A DNA stretch of 64,000 bases from Variovorax boronicumulans NBRC 103145 (lineage in GTDB: Bacteria; Pseudomonadota; Gammaproteobacteria; Burkholderiales; Burkholderiaceae_C). The stretch spans positions 1 through 64,000 of the forward strand of contig NZ_BCUS01000017.1 in the NCBI RefSeq assembly GCF_001591345.1. Direction: 5' to 3'. Below are positions 23,934 through 32,587 of this stretch, one piece after another. The number at the start of each line of letters is the position of its first letter. Position 1 is the stretch's first letter. The position numbers and the translations under genes are program-made. The notes beneath the pieces were generated by a model. The model searched no databases. It was given only the letters and a program-made list of their open reading frames with translations, and was not told where the DNA came from.

Positions 23934-24833
23934 TCAGGACTCGTTGCTGATGCCGCTCGATACATGCCCCGCAGGCACATGCCGCGAGGCCGCATCGACG
24001 TGACCCGTCTGGTCGTCGAAGAAGAAGTCGGGCTCGAACTCGCGCAGGAACTCGCCCTTGGGCAGGCCGCCGAGGAACATCGCTTCGTCGACGCGGATGT
24101 TCCACTTCATGAGCGTGCGGATCGCGCGCTCGTGCGCCGGCGCGCTGCGCGCCGTGACCAGCGCGGTGCGGATGCGCATCTGCGCATTGCCCGCCATCTG
24201 CAGGCGGTGCAAGGCCATCAGCAGCGGCTTGAACGGGCCTTCGGGCAGGGGCAGGTCGGCCTTGCTGAGTTCGTGCGCCTGGAAGGCGTCGAGGCCCTCG
24301 GCCTGGAACACGCGCTCGGCTTCGTCGCTGAACAGCACGGCGTCGCCGTCGAAGGCGATGCGCACTTCGTTGGGCCACGCGTCGCTGGCCTTCACCGATT
24401 CGACCAGCACGCGCGCGGCCGGAAAGCCCGCGGCGAGTGCCTCGCGCACGTCTTGTGCGTTGACCGACAGGAACAGGTGCGCGCGCAGCGGGCGCAAATA
24501 GCCGAAGGGCGGGCGGCCTTGGGTGAACACGCCGCGCTGCAGCTTGATGTCGGCCGCGGCGCTCGACTTGAAGATGCGCATGCCCGACACCGGGTCGTTG
24601 CGCGACAGGATGACCACCTCGACGCGCTGCACGCCGTCGTCGTTGAAGCGCAGCAGCTTGCGGATCAGCGACGACGCGATGCCGGGCGCGGCCGGTTCAT
24701 CGATGCGATCGAGCTGCAGCTTCATGTAGCCCTCGTTGTCGCCGGCCTCGAAGATCTTGTTTTCTTCTTCGAGGTTGAACAGGGCCCGCGAGGAGATCGC
24801 GACCACGAGTTTGTCTTCGAGCGTTACGGGCAT
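23934..24833 (-). CDS. 5'-nucleotidase (Pfam 5_nucleotid family)
   Basis: This 299-residue protein of the cytosolic 5'-nucleotidase family removes phosphate from nucleoside monophosphates. Family marks are VAISSRALFNLEEEN at the N-terminus, VVILSRNDPVSGMRIF near 75, the HAD-like acidic motif IAFDGDAVLFSDEAE near 158 and FFFDDQTGHVD near the C-terminus. There is no signal peptide. The gene starts 22 bp after gspF on the same strand, so it may be the distal cistron of the secretion operon, although the function is unrelated. Confidence 0.85.
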   Translation of the reverse strand: MPVTLEDKLVVAISSRALFNLEEENKIFEAGDNEGYMKLQLDRIDEPAAPGIASSLIRKLLRFNDDGVQRVEVVILSRNDPVSGMRIFKSSAAADIKLQRGVFTQGRPPFGYLRPLRAHLFLSVNAQDVREALAAGFPAARVLVESVKASDAWPNEVRIAFDGDAVLFSDEAERVFQAEGLDAFQAHELSKADLPLPEGPFKPLLMALHRLQMAGNAQMRIRTALVTARSAPAHERAIRTLMKWNIRVDEAMFLGGLPKGEFLREFEPDFFFDDQTGHVDAASRHVPAGHVSSGISNES

Positions 24834-24855
24834 GTGAGGGGCTCCCCGTCCTTCG

Positions 24856-26100
24856 TCACTTGACGAACTGATTGAGCTGGATGATAGGCAGCATGACGGC
24901 CAGCACGATGAGCATCACCACGCCGCCCATGGCGACGATGAGCAGCGGCTCCAGGATGGTGGCCAGGTGCATGGCGCGGCGCTGCACTTCGGCGCCGAGC
25001 TGGTTGGCGGCGCGTTGCAGCATCACGGGCAGCGTGCCGGTCTGCTCGCCCAGGCGCGCGAACATCGACACCAGCCCCGGGAAGCGTTTCTTCTGTGCCA
25101 GCGCCGAGGCCAGCGGCGCGCCTTCGCGCACCAGCACCAGCGCGTCGAGCGCGTCGGCGCGCATGGCGCGGTTGCCCAGCGTTTCGGAGGCGGCCTGCAG
25201 CGCGCGCAAGATGGGTACGCCGGCCGTGGCCAGCATGGCGAGCGTGCTTGCGAAGCGCGCCGCGTTGTAGCCGCGCGCGAGCTTGCCGACCAGCGGCAGC
25301 TTGAGCCAGGCGGCATCGAACTTGAGGCGGAAGGCTTCCTGCGCCAGCGCGACGCGCACGCCGACGGCCGCGAGCACGATGGCGCCCAGCATCCACCAGC
25401 CGTAGTTGCGCACAGCCGCGCTCAGCGACAGCATCACGGTCGTGAGGAAGGGCAGCGAGCGCTTGGTGCCCGCGAACACCTGCGCCACCTGCGGCACCAC
25501 GTAGCTCACGAGGAAGATCACGATCACGATCGCCACCAGCGTGACGATGGCCGGGTACAGCGCGGCGCCGATCAGCTTCTGCTGCAGCACCTGGCGCTCC
25601 TCGAGGTCGTCGGCGAGGCGTTCGAGCACGAGCCCGAGGTTGCCGCTCTGTTCGCCGGCGCCGATCACGGCGGTGTAGATGGGCGAGAACTCGCGCGGGT
25701 GCGCCGACAGCGCGCGCGCAAAGGGCGAGCCCGCGTTGACCTCCGCGCGCAGCGAGGCGACGAGGTTGCGCTGCGGTTCCGATTCGGCTTCGTCGGTGAG
25801 CGCCGTGAGCGCGCGTTCCAGCGGCAGGCCGGCGGAGATGAGGCCGGCGAGCTGGCGTGTCCACACGGCGAGGTTCGTCGAGTTGAAGACCCGCTTGCCA
25901 CCCCCGAGCCAGCGCGTGAGCGTGTTGCCCGCGCTGCCGCCACCGCCGGCCGCATCGCCGCCGCCGACCGGCTTGACCGACAGTGGAATGAGCGCCTGCG
26001 CCCGCAGCAGGCCGCGTGCGGCGCGCGCGGTGTCGGCCTCGAGCACGCCCTCGCGCGACTGGCCGCTGGCATCGATGGCTTCGAAGGAATAGGCGGGCAT
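24856..26100 (-). CDS. gspF: Type II secretion inner-membrane platform protein GspF
   Basis: The 414-residue protein has two cytoplasmic GspF domains (residues ~75-200 and ~280-400) and three membrane segments, including IVTLVAIVIVIFLVSYVV and IVAMGGVVMLIVLAVMLP. It begins MPAYSFEAIDASGQ, a typical N-terminus. Motifs FARLGEQTG and the conserved AxEVQRR-like stretch near 355 fit. It forms the assembly platform on which GspE drives pseudopilus growth. The start is 9 bp after gspE ends. Confidence 0.95.
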   Translation of the reverse strand: MPAYSFEAIDASGQSREGVLEADTARAARGLLRAQALIPLSVKPVGGGDAAGGGGSAGNTLTRWLGGGKRVFNSTNLAVWTRQLAGLISAGLPLERALTALTDEAESEPQRNLVASLRAEVNAGSPFARALSAHPREFSPIYTAVIGAGEQSGNLGLVLERLADDLEERQVLQQKLIGAALYPAIVTLVAIVIVIFLVSYVVPQVAQVFAGTKRSLPFLTTVMLSLSAAVRNYGWWMLGAIVLAAVGVRVALAQEAFRLKFDAAWLKLPLVGKLARGYNAARFASTLAMLATAGVPILRALQAASETLGNRAMRADALDALVLVREGAPLASALAQKKRFPGLVSMFARLGEQTGTLPVMLQRAANQLGAEVQRRAMHLATILEPLLIVAMGGVVMLIVLAVMLPIIQLNQFVK

Positions 26101-26109
26101 CGCGGGGCG

Positions 26110-27501
26110 TTACTCGCGGGTGACGCGCAGCAGCTCGGCGCGCGAGGTGATGCCGGCCTGCACCAGCCGTTCGCCGTCTTCGCGCATGGAGCGCAGGCCG
26201 CCGCGTGCGCCGGCCTCGAACAGCGCGCTCTCGGCGGCCTTGCCGTGGATGAGGGCCTGCACTTCGTCGTCGGCCACGAGCAGCTCGAAGATGCCGGTGC
26301 GGCCCTGGTAGCCGGTCTGGCCGCAGGCCTCGCAGCCCGCGCCGCCGCAGGCCGTGCAGACCTTGCGCACGAGGCGCTGGGCCAGCACGCCGAGCAGCGA
26401 CGAACTCAGCAGGAAGGGCTCCACGCCCATGTCGGTCAGGCGCGTGACCGCACTCACCGAATCGTTGGTGTGCAGCGTGGCCAGCACGAGGTGGCCGGTG
26501 AGCGAGGCCTGGATGGCGATCTGCGCGGTCTCGAAGTCGCGGATCTCGCCGATCATGATCACGTCGGGGTCCTGCCGCAGGATGGCGCGCAGGGCCTTGG
26601 CGAAGGTGAGTTCGATCTTGGCGTTGATCTGCGTCTGGCCCACGCCCGGCAGCTCGTACTCGATGGGGTCTTCGACCGTCATGATGTTGCTGCGGCTCGC
26701 GTCGAGGCGGGCCAGCGCGGCGTACAGCGTGGTGGTCTTGCCCGAGCCGGTGGGGCCGGTCACGAGGATGATGCCGTGCGGCTGCGCAATGAGCTTTTCG
26801 AAGCGCGCCAGAGAGTCGCCCTGCATGCCGACCGATTCGAGCGTGAGCTTCGATTCGCTCTTGTCCAGAAGGCGCAGCACGGCGCGTTCGCCGTGCGCGC
26901 TGGGCAGCGTCGACACCCGCACGTCGACCGCGCGCGTGCCGATGCGCAGGCTGATGCGCCCGTCCTGCGGCAGCCGCTTCTCGGAGATGTCGAGGTCGGC
27001 CATGATCTTCAGGCGCGAGATGAGCGCGGCGTGCAGTGCGCGGTTGGGCTGCACCACCTCGCGCAGCGTGCCGTCGATGCGAAAGCGCACGGACGAGGTG
27101 CGCTCGTAGGGCTCGATGTGGATGTCGCTGGCGCCGTCGCGCGCGGCCTGCGTGAGCAGCGCGTTCAGCATGCGGATGATGGGCGCGTCGCCGGCGCTGG
27201 CCAGCAGGTCTTCGACGGCCGGCAGCTCCTGCATCATGCGCGAGAGGTCGGCGTCGTTCTGCACTTCGCTCACCACCGCGGCGGCGCTCGATTCGCCCTG
27301 CGCGTAGGCGGCGCTGATGCGCTGCGCGAGCGGGCCGTCGTCGAGCACCTCGAAGGCCTGCACGCCGTACTTGCGGGTCACTTCACCGACGGCGCTGCGT
27401 GCCGGGTGGGAAGACATCCACAGCGTGTGGCGGCCGTCGTCCGTGGCTTCGAGCAGCAGTTGCTGGCTGCGTGCGAACGCGTAGGGCAGGGGATAGCGCA
27501 T
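26110..27501 (-). CDS. gspE: Type II secretion ATPase GspE
   Basis: The 463-residue traffic ATPase has Walker A GPTGSGKTT near 247, the Asp box TVEDPIEYELPG near 275 and Walker B DPDVIMIGEIRD near 310. The His box is TLHTNDSVSAVTRL, and a four-cysteine zinc module CTACGGAGCEACG lies near 380. The N-terminal region is shorter than in long GspE proteins but retains the region that docks to GspL. It powers pseudopilus assembly from the cytoplasmic face. gspF follows after 9 bp. Confidence 0.96.
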   Translation of the reverse strand: MRYPLPYAFARSQQLLLEATDDGRHTLWMSSHPARSAVGEVTRKYGVQAFEVLDDGPLAQRISAAYAQGESSAAAVVSEVQNDADLSRMMQELPAVEDLLASAGDAPIIRMLNALLTQAARDGASDIHIEPYERTSSVRFRIDGTLREVVQPNRALHAALISRLKIMADLDISEKRLPQDGRISLRIGTRAVDVRVSTLPSAHGERAVLRLLDKSESKLTLESVGMQGDSLARFEKLIAQPHGIILVTGPTGSGKTTTLYAALARLDASRSNIMTVEDPIEYELPGVGQTQINAKIELTFAKALRAILRQDPDVIMIGEIRDFETAQIAIQASLTGHLVLATLHTNDSVSAVTRLTDMGVEPFLLSSSLLGVLAQRLVRKVCTACGGAGCEACGQTGYQGRTGIFELLVADDEVQALIHGKAAESALFEAGARGGLRSMREDGERLVQAGITSRAELLRVTRE

Positions 27502-27528
27502 GGGGGGCTGGCGTGTGCGAAACGGGGC

Positions 27529-29862
27529 TCAGGGCAGCTCGCGCGAGCTGGTCGGGTCGGCGGTGGGCGGCAGCGCGCCGCGCAACGGGCTGGGCGCGAG
27601 CCGGCGGTTGTCGGTGGCGGGGCGCGGCGGCGGGATGAGCTGCGTGCCTTCCATGCGGGTTTCGCTGGTCTTCTTGCCGCTGTCGCTGCTGTTGAGGCGG
27701 TTGATGCGCACCAGCGGCGCTTCGGGCAGCACGGGCGCCGAGTCGACACCGCGCAGCATGATGTTGTCGGTGTTGGGCTGCGTGCGCTGCTGCATGCCGC
27801 GGATCTCGTCGTAGCGGTCGTAGGCGAAGGCTTCGGTGGAGGCGCCGTCGCGCATCACGGCGGGGCGCAGGAACATCATGAGGTTGCTCTTGTCGCGCGT
27901 GCGCACCTCGTTCTTGAACAGGTTGCCGAGCACCGGGATGTCGCCGGCCACGGGCACCTTCTCGACGGTGTTGCCGTAGTTGTCCGACAGCAGGCCGCCG
28001 AGCATCACGAGGCCGCCGTCTTCCACCAGCACGCTGGACTCGATGGAGCGCTTGTTGGTGGTCGGGCCGTTGGGGTCCTTGGCCGTGTTCTGGTCGACCG
28101 TGGAGGTCTCCTGGAAGATGGTCATCTTCACGGTGCCGTTCTCGTTGATGGTCGGGCGCACGCGCAGCGTGAGGCCCACGTCCTTGCGCTCCACCGTGGT
28201 GAACGGGTTGATGCCGACCGAGCCCGAGGTGCTGGCGTACTGGCCGGTCACGAAGGGCACGTTCTGGCCGATGACGATCTTGGCTTCTTCGTTGTCCAGC
28301 GTCAGCAGGTTGGGCGTGGACAGCACGTTGGCGTCGCCGTCGCTGTTGAAGAAGTTGGCGATGGCGCCCAGAATGTACTGGCCGCCGATCTTGCCGGCGA
28401 TGCCCAGGTTCAGGCCGGTGGAAGGCCGCACGTTGGCGACGTCGCGCGTGGCCAGGGCCTGCGTCAGCGCCAGGATGTTGGCGCTGGCCAGGCTGGAGTT
28501 GGTGCCGATGACGGCGTTGTTGCCCAGCGCGCTTTGCCACTGCACGCCGAAGTTGGCGGCCTTCTTGGCGCTGACCTCGACGATGAGCGCCTCGATCATC
28601 ACCTGCGCGCGGCGGCCGTCGAGCTTGTCGATCACGGCGCGCATCTGGCGGTACTGCGGCTCGGGCGCGGTGATGATCAGCGAGTTGGTGCTCGGGTCGG
28701 CCTGGATCTGGCCGCCGGTGGACGGCTGGTTGGCGTTGTTCAGCGGCGCGTTGGCCGCGGCAGAACCGCCGCCCTGGGTGTTGTTTCCGCCGAAGCTGGC
28801 CTGCGTCATCGGCATGCTGGCCGGCGGCACCGACGAACCGGCGCTGCCCGCGGCCCCGGGCGCGCCCGGCACCTGCGACTGCTGCTGGCTCGCGGCCATG
28901 GCGGCGCGCAGTGTGGCGGCCAGGCGCACCGCATCGGCGTTTTTCAGGTAGACCACGTAGATGTTGCCGGCCGCGCCGTTGCTGCTTTCGGCCGGCGCAC
29001 GGTCGAGCTTCTCGACCAGCGTGCGCACGAGCTGCGCGCGCGCGGGGTTGGCGGCGCGAAGAATCAGCGAGTTGCTGCGCGGGTCGGCCATCAGCGTGGT
29101 GCGGAACGACGCATCGGCACCGCCCGGTGCGGCCGCGCCCGGCGCACCCGCACCGCCGCCTTCGACCAGCCGCGTGACCAGCGGCACCATGTCGGTGGCC
29201 ACCGAATGCTTGAGCTGGATGACCTCGATGTCGGACGCGTTGGGCACGTCGAGCGACGCGATGATGCGCGCCAGCCGGCGCATGTTGTCGGCGTAGTCGG
29301 TGATCACGAGCGAGTTGTTGCCCGGGTTCACGTTGATGGTGTTGTTCGGCGGGATCAGCGGGCGCAGCACCGGCAGCAGGCTGTTGGCCGACTCGTAGTT
29401 CAGGCGGAAGATCTGCGTGACGATCTGGTTGCCCGCGGCCGCGCTGGCGCCGCTGATCGTGGTGTTGACGGTGCTGGTCTGCAGCTTGGCGTCGGCCTCG
29501 GGCACCACCTTGTACAGGCCGTCGGCTTCCACCACCGCGAAGCCCTGCAGGCGCAGCGCGGCGGCAAACTGGTTGAAGGCGGCGGCCGGCGCCAGCGGGC
29601 GGTCGGTGACCAGGTTCATGGTGCCCTTGACGCGCGGATCGACCACCACGTCGCGCCCGGTGACCACGGCCATGGTGCGGGCCACGGCCTCGATGTCGGC
29701 GGCGGCAAAGTTCAGCGTGATCGGTTCGCCGCGCCGCGGGGCGTCGCCGGTCTGCGCGTAGGCGGGCGGCAGCACCGGCACGAACGACGCCGCGATCAGC
29801 AGGCGTACCGCGAGCGCGACGAGGCCGGGGCGGGCGCCGGACGAGGACAGAGGCTTCTTCAT
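27529..29862 (-). CDS. gspD: Type II secretion outer-membrane secretin GspD
   Basis: The 777-residue secretin has a signal peptide, an N0 domain (ITLNFAAADIEAVARTMA), and N1-N3 repeats with IRLNYES-like and VIQLKHSVATDMVPLV strands. A Gly/Ala/Pro-rich insertion lies near residues 310-390 within N3. The C-terminal secretin core (residues ~470-720) contains VPFVTGQY and VLVEDGGLVMLGGL. It forms the gated outer-membrane channel. I used the ATG at 29862 (MKKPLSSSG), the first sensible signal-peptide start. It lies 7 bp after gspN. No pilotin gene is seen nearby. Confidence 0.96.
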   Translation of the reverse strand: MKKPLSSSGARPGLVALAVRLLIAASFVPVLPPAYAQTGDAPRRGEPITLNFAAADIEAVARTMAVVTGRDVVVDPRVKGTMNLVTDRPLAPAAAFNQFAAALRLQGFAVVEADGLYKVVPEADAKLQTSTVNTTISGASAAAGNQIVTQIFRLNYESANSLLPVLRPLIPPNNTINVNPGNNSLVITDYADNMRRLARIIASLDVPNASDIEVIQLKHSVATDMVPLVTRLVEGGGAGAPGAAAPGGADASFRTTLMADPRSNSLILRAANPARAQLVRTLVEKLDRAPAESSNGAAGNIYVVYLKNADAVRLAATLRAAMAASQQQSQVPGAPGAAGSAGSSVPPASMPMTQASFGGNNTQGGGSAAANAPLNNANQPSTGGQIQADPSTNSLIITAPEPQYRQMRAVIDKLDGRRAQVMIEALIVEVSAKKAANFGVQWQSALGNNAVIGTNSSLASANILALTQALATRDVANVRPSTGLNLGIAGKIGGQYILGAIANFFNSDGDANVLSTPNLLTLDNEEAKIVIGQNVPFVTGQYASTSGSVGINPFTTVERKDVGLTLRVRPTINENGTVKMTIFQETSTVDQNTAKDPNGPTTNKRSIESSVLVEDGGLVMLGGLLSDNYGNTVEKVPVAGDIPVLGNLFKNEVRTRDKSNLMMFLRPAVMRDGASTEAFAYDRYDEIRGMQQRTQPNTDNIMLRGVDSAPVLPEAPLVRINRLNSSDSGKKTSETRMEGTQLIPPPRPATDNRRLAPSPLRGALPPTADPTSSRELP

Positions 29863-29869
29863 GGTCGGA

Positions 29870-30673
29870 TCAACCCAGGGTGATGATCGAGCGCGCACCG
29901 TCGCGCCGCCCGATGATGTTCAACAAATTGGAAAGTGCGTCTTCGCGGCCCGGTGCCGCGCTGGCTTCGCCGTTGAAGCGCAACGCGGTGCCGCTCCAGT
30001 CGCCGCTGCCGTTCAGTTCGAGGCTGCCTTCGCGCGTGCTCAGCAGCAGCGTGGGACGCGTGCCGCCTTCGAGCGACAGGCGGTAGCTGCCCATCGGCCG
30101 CAAGGTCGACAGGGCGGACGACACATCGGTGGCGTCGAGCGTGGCCTGGCCTTCGATGCGCAATGCGGGGCCGTCCCACTGCATGGCGAAAGCGCGGGTG
30201 TTGAGGTCGAGCGCGCCTTCGAGCTTGAGCGTGTTCCAGGGCGCGCCCAGGCCGGTGAGCAGCGTGGCGGGCCAGCGCGAGCGGGCGTCCTGCCAGGTGA
30301 GTTGCAGGCCGTTGGCGCGCGGGCTGGCCTGCAGGCCGAGGGGCTGCGCCGCGCAGCAGGACAGATCGAGGCGTGCCGAGAGGCCGCGCCAGTTCGGCCA
30401 CATGCGCCAGTTCAGCAGGCCGGGCAGCGAGACGGCCTGCGTGCCGCCGGCGCCGCTGGCGAACACGACGGCAGCGGTGCCGTTCCAGACCGTGCCGCGC
30501 GGGTTGACCAGCAGCAGGCGGCCTTGTGTCCAGCCCGAGAGCGCCGAGGCGAGCCAGCGCGCCGGTGCGAACAGCACAACCGCGACCAGCATGCCGGTGG
30601 CGGCGCCGAGCACGGCCCAGCGCCAGCTGCCGCGGCGCGGCTGGAGGTCGGGGACCGGGGGACGTCTCGCCAT
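29870..30673 (-). CDS. gspN: Type II secretion protein GspN
   Basis: The 267-residue protein has one N-terminal membrane segment (AVLGAATGMLVAVVLFAP). A periplasmic beta-rich domain follows, with GTVWNGTAAV and WNTLKLEGALDLN, typical of GspN. GspN is an accessory inner-membrane component found in some type II systems, and its exact role is not settled. The gene sits between gspM and gspD, as in betaproteobacterial clusters. Confidence 0.88.
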   Translation of the reverse strand: MARRPPVPDLQPRRGSWRWAVLGAATGMLVAVVLFAPARWLASALSGWTQGRLLLVNPRGTVWNGTAAVVFASGAGGTQAVSLPGLLNWRMWPNWRGLSARLDLSCCAAQPLGLQASPRANGLQLTWQDARSRWPATLLTGLGAPWNTLKLEGALDLNTRAFAMQWDGPALRIEGQATLDATDVSSALSTLRPMGSYRLSLEGGTRPTLLLSTREGSLELNGSGDWSGTALRFNGEASAAPGREDALSNLLNIIGRRDGARSIITLG

Positions 30674-30696
30674 GCCGTGTGGTGCGTGGGGCTGCT

Positions 30697-31248
30697 TCAG
30701 CGCGGGGCGGGCAGCGCCATCACGAGCGTGCCGTCCCAGCGGGGTTGCGGAGGTTGGTCAGGCGTGGCGGGCGCGGGCTTGGCGCCTGGCGGCGGCGGTG
30801 CGATGGGCGCGCGCGTCAGGTGCACTTCGCGCGGCACGGCGTGGGCATTGCCGCGCGCCTGTGCGAGCCATTGCGCCAGGTTCTGGGCGGGCGCGCCGCG
30901 CAACGTGACGGTGGCGGCGCCATCGCCACCGGCCGTCATGAGCTGGGCGTTCGTGACGCCCAGGCCGTCGCGCACCGAGCTTTCGAGTGCGCGCAGGGCG
31001 TCGTCGCGCGCCAGGCGCGGTTGCGACTGCAGCGCCTTCGCGCGGTTCTGCAAGGTGGCCATCTGCTGGAGCTGGGCGTCGAGTCGTGCGTGTTCGGCCG
31101 GGGCCGCGGCCAGCGTGCGCAGCGCGGGGGCGAGCGCGATCCACCAGAGCAAGGCCAGTGCCACCAGCGCGACGGCGCCGATGACGAGGCGGCGCTCGCG
31201 CATCCCGAGGACGGCCCAGCGGGCCTTGAGTTGTTCGCTGAAGTTCAT
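30697..31248 (-). CDS. gspM: Type II secretion protein GspM
   Basis: The 183-residue bitopic protein has a short cytoplasmic arm, a membrane segment (VIGAVALVALALLWWIALAP), a coiled-coil stretch and a small ferredoxin-like periplasmic domain. The C-terminal region is proline-rich. It partners GspL in the inner-membrane platform. The start at 31248 overlaps the gspL stop by four bases. The longer frame upstream is gspL read in another frame. Confidence 0.9.
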   Translation of the reverse strand: MNFSEQLKARWAVLGMRERRLVIGAVALVALALLWWIALAPALRTLAAAPAEHARLDAQLQQMATLQNRAKALQSQPRLARDDALRALESSVRDGLGVTNAQLMTAGGDGAATVTLRGAPAQNLAQWLAQARGNAHAVPREVHLTRAPIAPPPPGAKPAPATPDQPPQPRWDGTLVMALPAPR

Positions 31249-32456
31249 CGGTTGGCCTCGGCCTGCACCAGCAGCAGGTCGCCTTCGGTGCGCACCTGGT
31301 AGCCGCGCGGCGACAGCGCGGCGGTGATCTGCGTGACCTCCTGCGGCTGCAGCCCGAGGCCGCGCAGGCGCAGCTGGCCGGCGCTGAAGTCGATGGCGCT
31401 CGGCGAGCGCCCGGGCGGCAGGGCGGTGGCGATGGCGCCGACCATGGGTTCGAAATCGCTCGGTGCCACGTCGCCCACGGCCTGCTGCAGCGCGGCGACC
31501 TCGCGGCCCATCTGCAGCGGCGCGTCGACCACGATCTTCACCGAGGGAAAGGTCTGCGTCAGGATGGCGCGCGTGGCCTGGCGCTTGGACTCGAGCGCGT
31601 TGCGCTCCTTCCAGGCCCAGGCGTTCAGGCCGATCAATTGCGTCAGCAAAAGCACCGCGACGCCCCAGCGTGCGGCGCGCCATTCGGGCGCGAAGCGCAG
31701 GGTTTGAAGCACCGAGGCGAACTTCTTGCCGGCGCGCGCGCGGCCCGTCACGGCGAGGTCGAACTGCGCGAGCTCCCAGGGCGTGCGCGTGGCGTGCAAC
31801 CAGCGCTGCGGCGCCTGCACGATCGGCACGCGGCGCTGCAGCAGGTGCTCGGCGGCTTCGGCGACGGCGGGTTCGGTGGTGATGACGGCGGTGTCCAGCG
31901 GCAGGCCGTTCGACAGGGCCAGGCCCGCGCCGGCCAGCGGCAGCGAGACCACGCCGTCGCCGTCGCAGACCGTGAGCTGCGGCGCCTCGGGCTCGCCCGT
32001 GACCTGCAGCAGCGGCGGCGCGTCGGCCGGCTGCGGCGTGAATTCGGGAACGATGCGCACGACGCGCCGGCCGGCGGCTTCGAGCCCCTGCACGACGCTG
32101 CGCAGCCAGATGCGGTTGCAGGCCGCGACCCACACCGGCTCGCCGGCCTTGGCGTCGGGCGCGAGCGCGAAGTGCAGGGCTTCCGGGTCGTCGAGCAGGT
32201 GCTCTTCGAGCAGGCCGTCGAGCACGGCGCGCAGCTTCGAGGTGCTGCCCATGCTGCCCTTGGGCAGCGTGACGCGGTGCCACGACAGCGCCGAGGACGG
32301 AATGCCGAGTGTGACCTCGGGGCCCGACGGCAGCAGCGTCAGCAGCGCGCGGCCCTGGTCGCGCAGGGCGATGCCGTCCTCACCGGCCTGGGCCCAGTCG
32401 TACTCGCCCGCGGCATCGGCCGGAGGGAGGGGGGCAAGGAGCAGCAGCGGGGTCAT
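31245..32456 (-). CDS. gspL: Type II secretion protein GspL
   Basis: The 403-residue protein has an actin-like cytoplasmic domain (residues ~1-240). Typical elements are GIPSSALSWHRVTLPKG and the DEEP-like LLEEHLLDDPEALHFAL. One membrane span near 262-282 (WGVAVLLLTQLIGLNAWAW) and a periplasmic ferredoxin-like domain follow. It recruits GspE to the membrane. A 131-bp AT-richer gap separates it from gspK upstream, so it may have its own promoter. Confidence 0.92.
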   Translation of the reverse strand: MTPLLLLAPLPPADAAGEYDWAQAGEDGIALRDQGRALLTLLPSGPEVTLGIPSSALSWHRVTLPKGSMGSTSKLRAVLDGLLEEHLLDDPEALHFALAPDAKAGEPVWVAACNRIWLRSVVQGLEAAGRRVVRIVPEFTPQPADAPPLLQVTGEPEAPQLTVCDGDGVVSLPLAGAGLALSNGLPLDTAVITTEPAVAEAAEHLLQRRVPIVQAPQRWLHATRTPWELAQFDLAVTGRARAGKKFASVLQTLRFAPEWRAARWGVAVLLLTQLIGLNAWAWKERNALESKRQATRAILTQTFPSVKIVVDAPLQMGREVAALQQAVGDVAPSDFEPMVGAIATALPPGRSPSAIDFSAGQLRLRGLGLQPQEVTQITAALSPRGYQVRTEGDLLLVQAEANR

Positions 32457-32587
32457 GTCGGGGGGTGTCGGAAAAGCCGGTGATTGTAGGAGGGTGGCTT
32501 ACAAGTTGTTGCTATTGTTTGAATAGCATATCTTGCAGAGACTACGTGCGTTTGACGGTGTTTTGATCAGAGAAAAGCAAACCGGCC
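32457..32587. other. AT-richer interruption between gspK and gspL with a small dyad
   Basis: In an otherwise overlapping operon this 131-bp gap has markedly lower GC than its surroundings. It contains TGCTATT at 32510-32516 and AATAGCA at 32522-32528, a perfect inverted repeat with a 5-base spacer. The dyad resembles short intergenic repeats of the GCTAT...ATAGC type that I recall from Comamonadaceae genomes. On the minus strand TACAAT, a good -10-like hexamer, lies near the gspL start, but no convincing -35 is present. Confidence 0.45.

Noticed and set aside
24967-29883. A 1638-residue plus-strand open frame
   Set aside because: It is antisense to gspF, gspE and gspD, has a composition rich in Arg, His, Gln and Ala typical of shadow frames in high-GC DNA, and has no domain.
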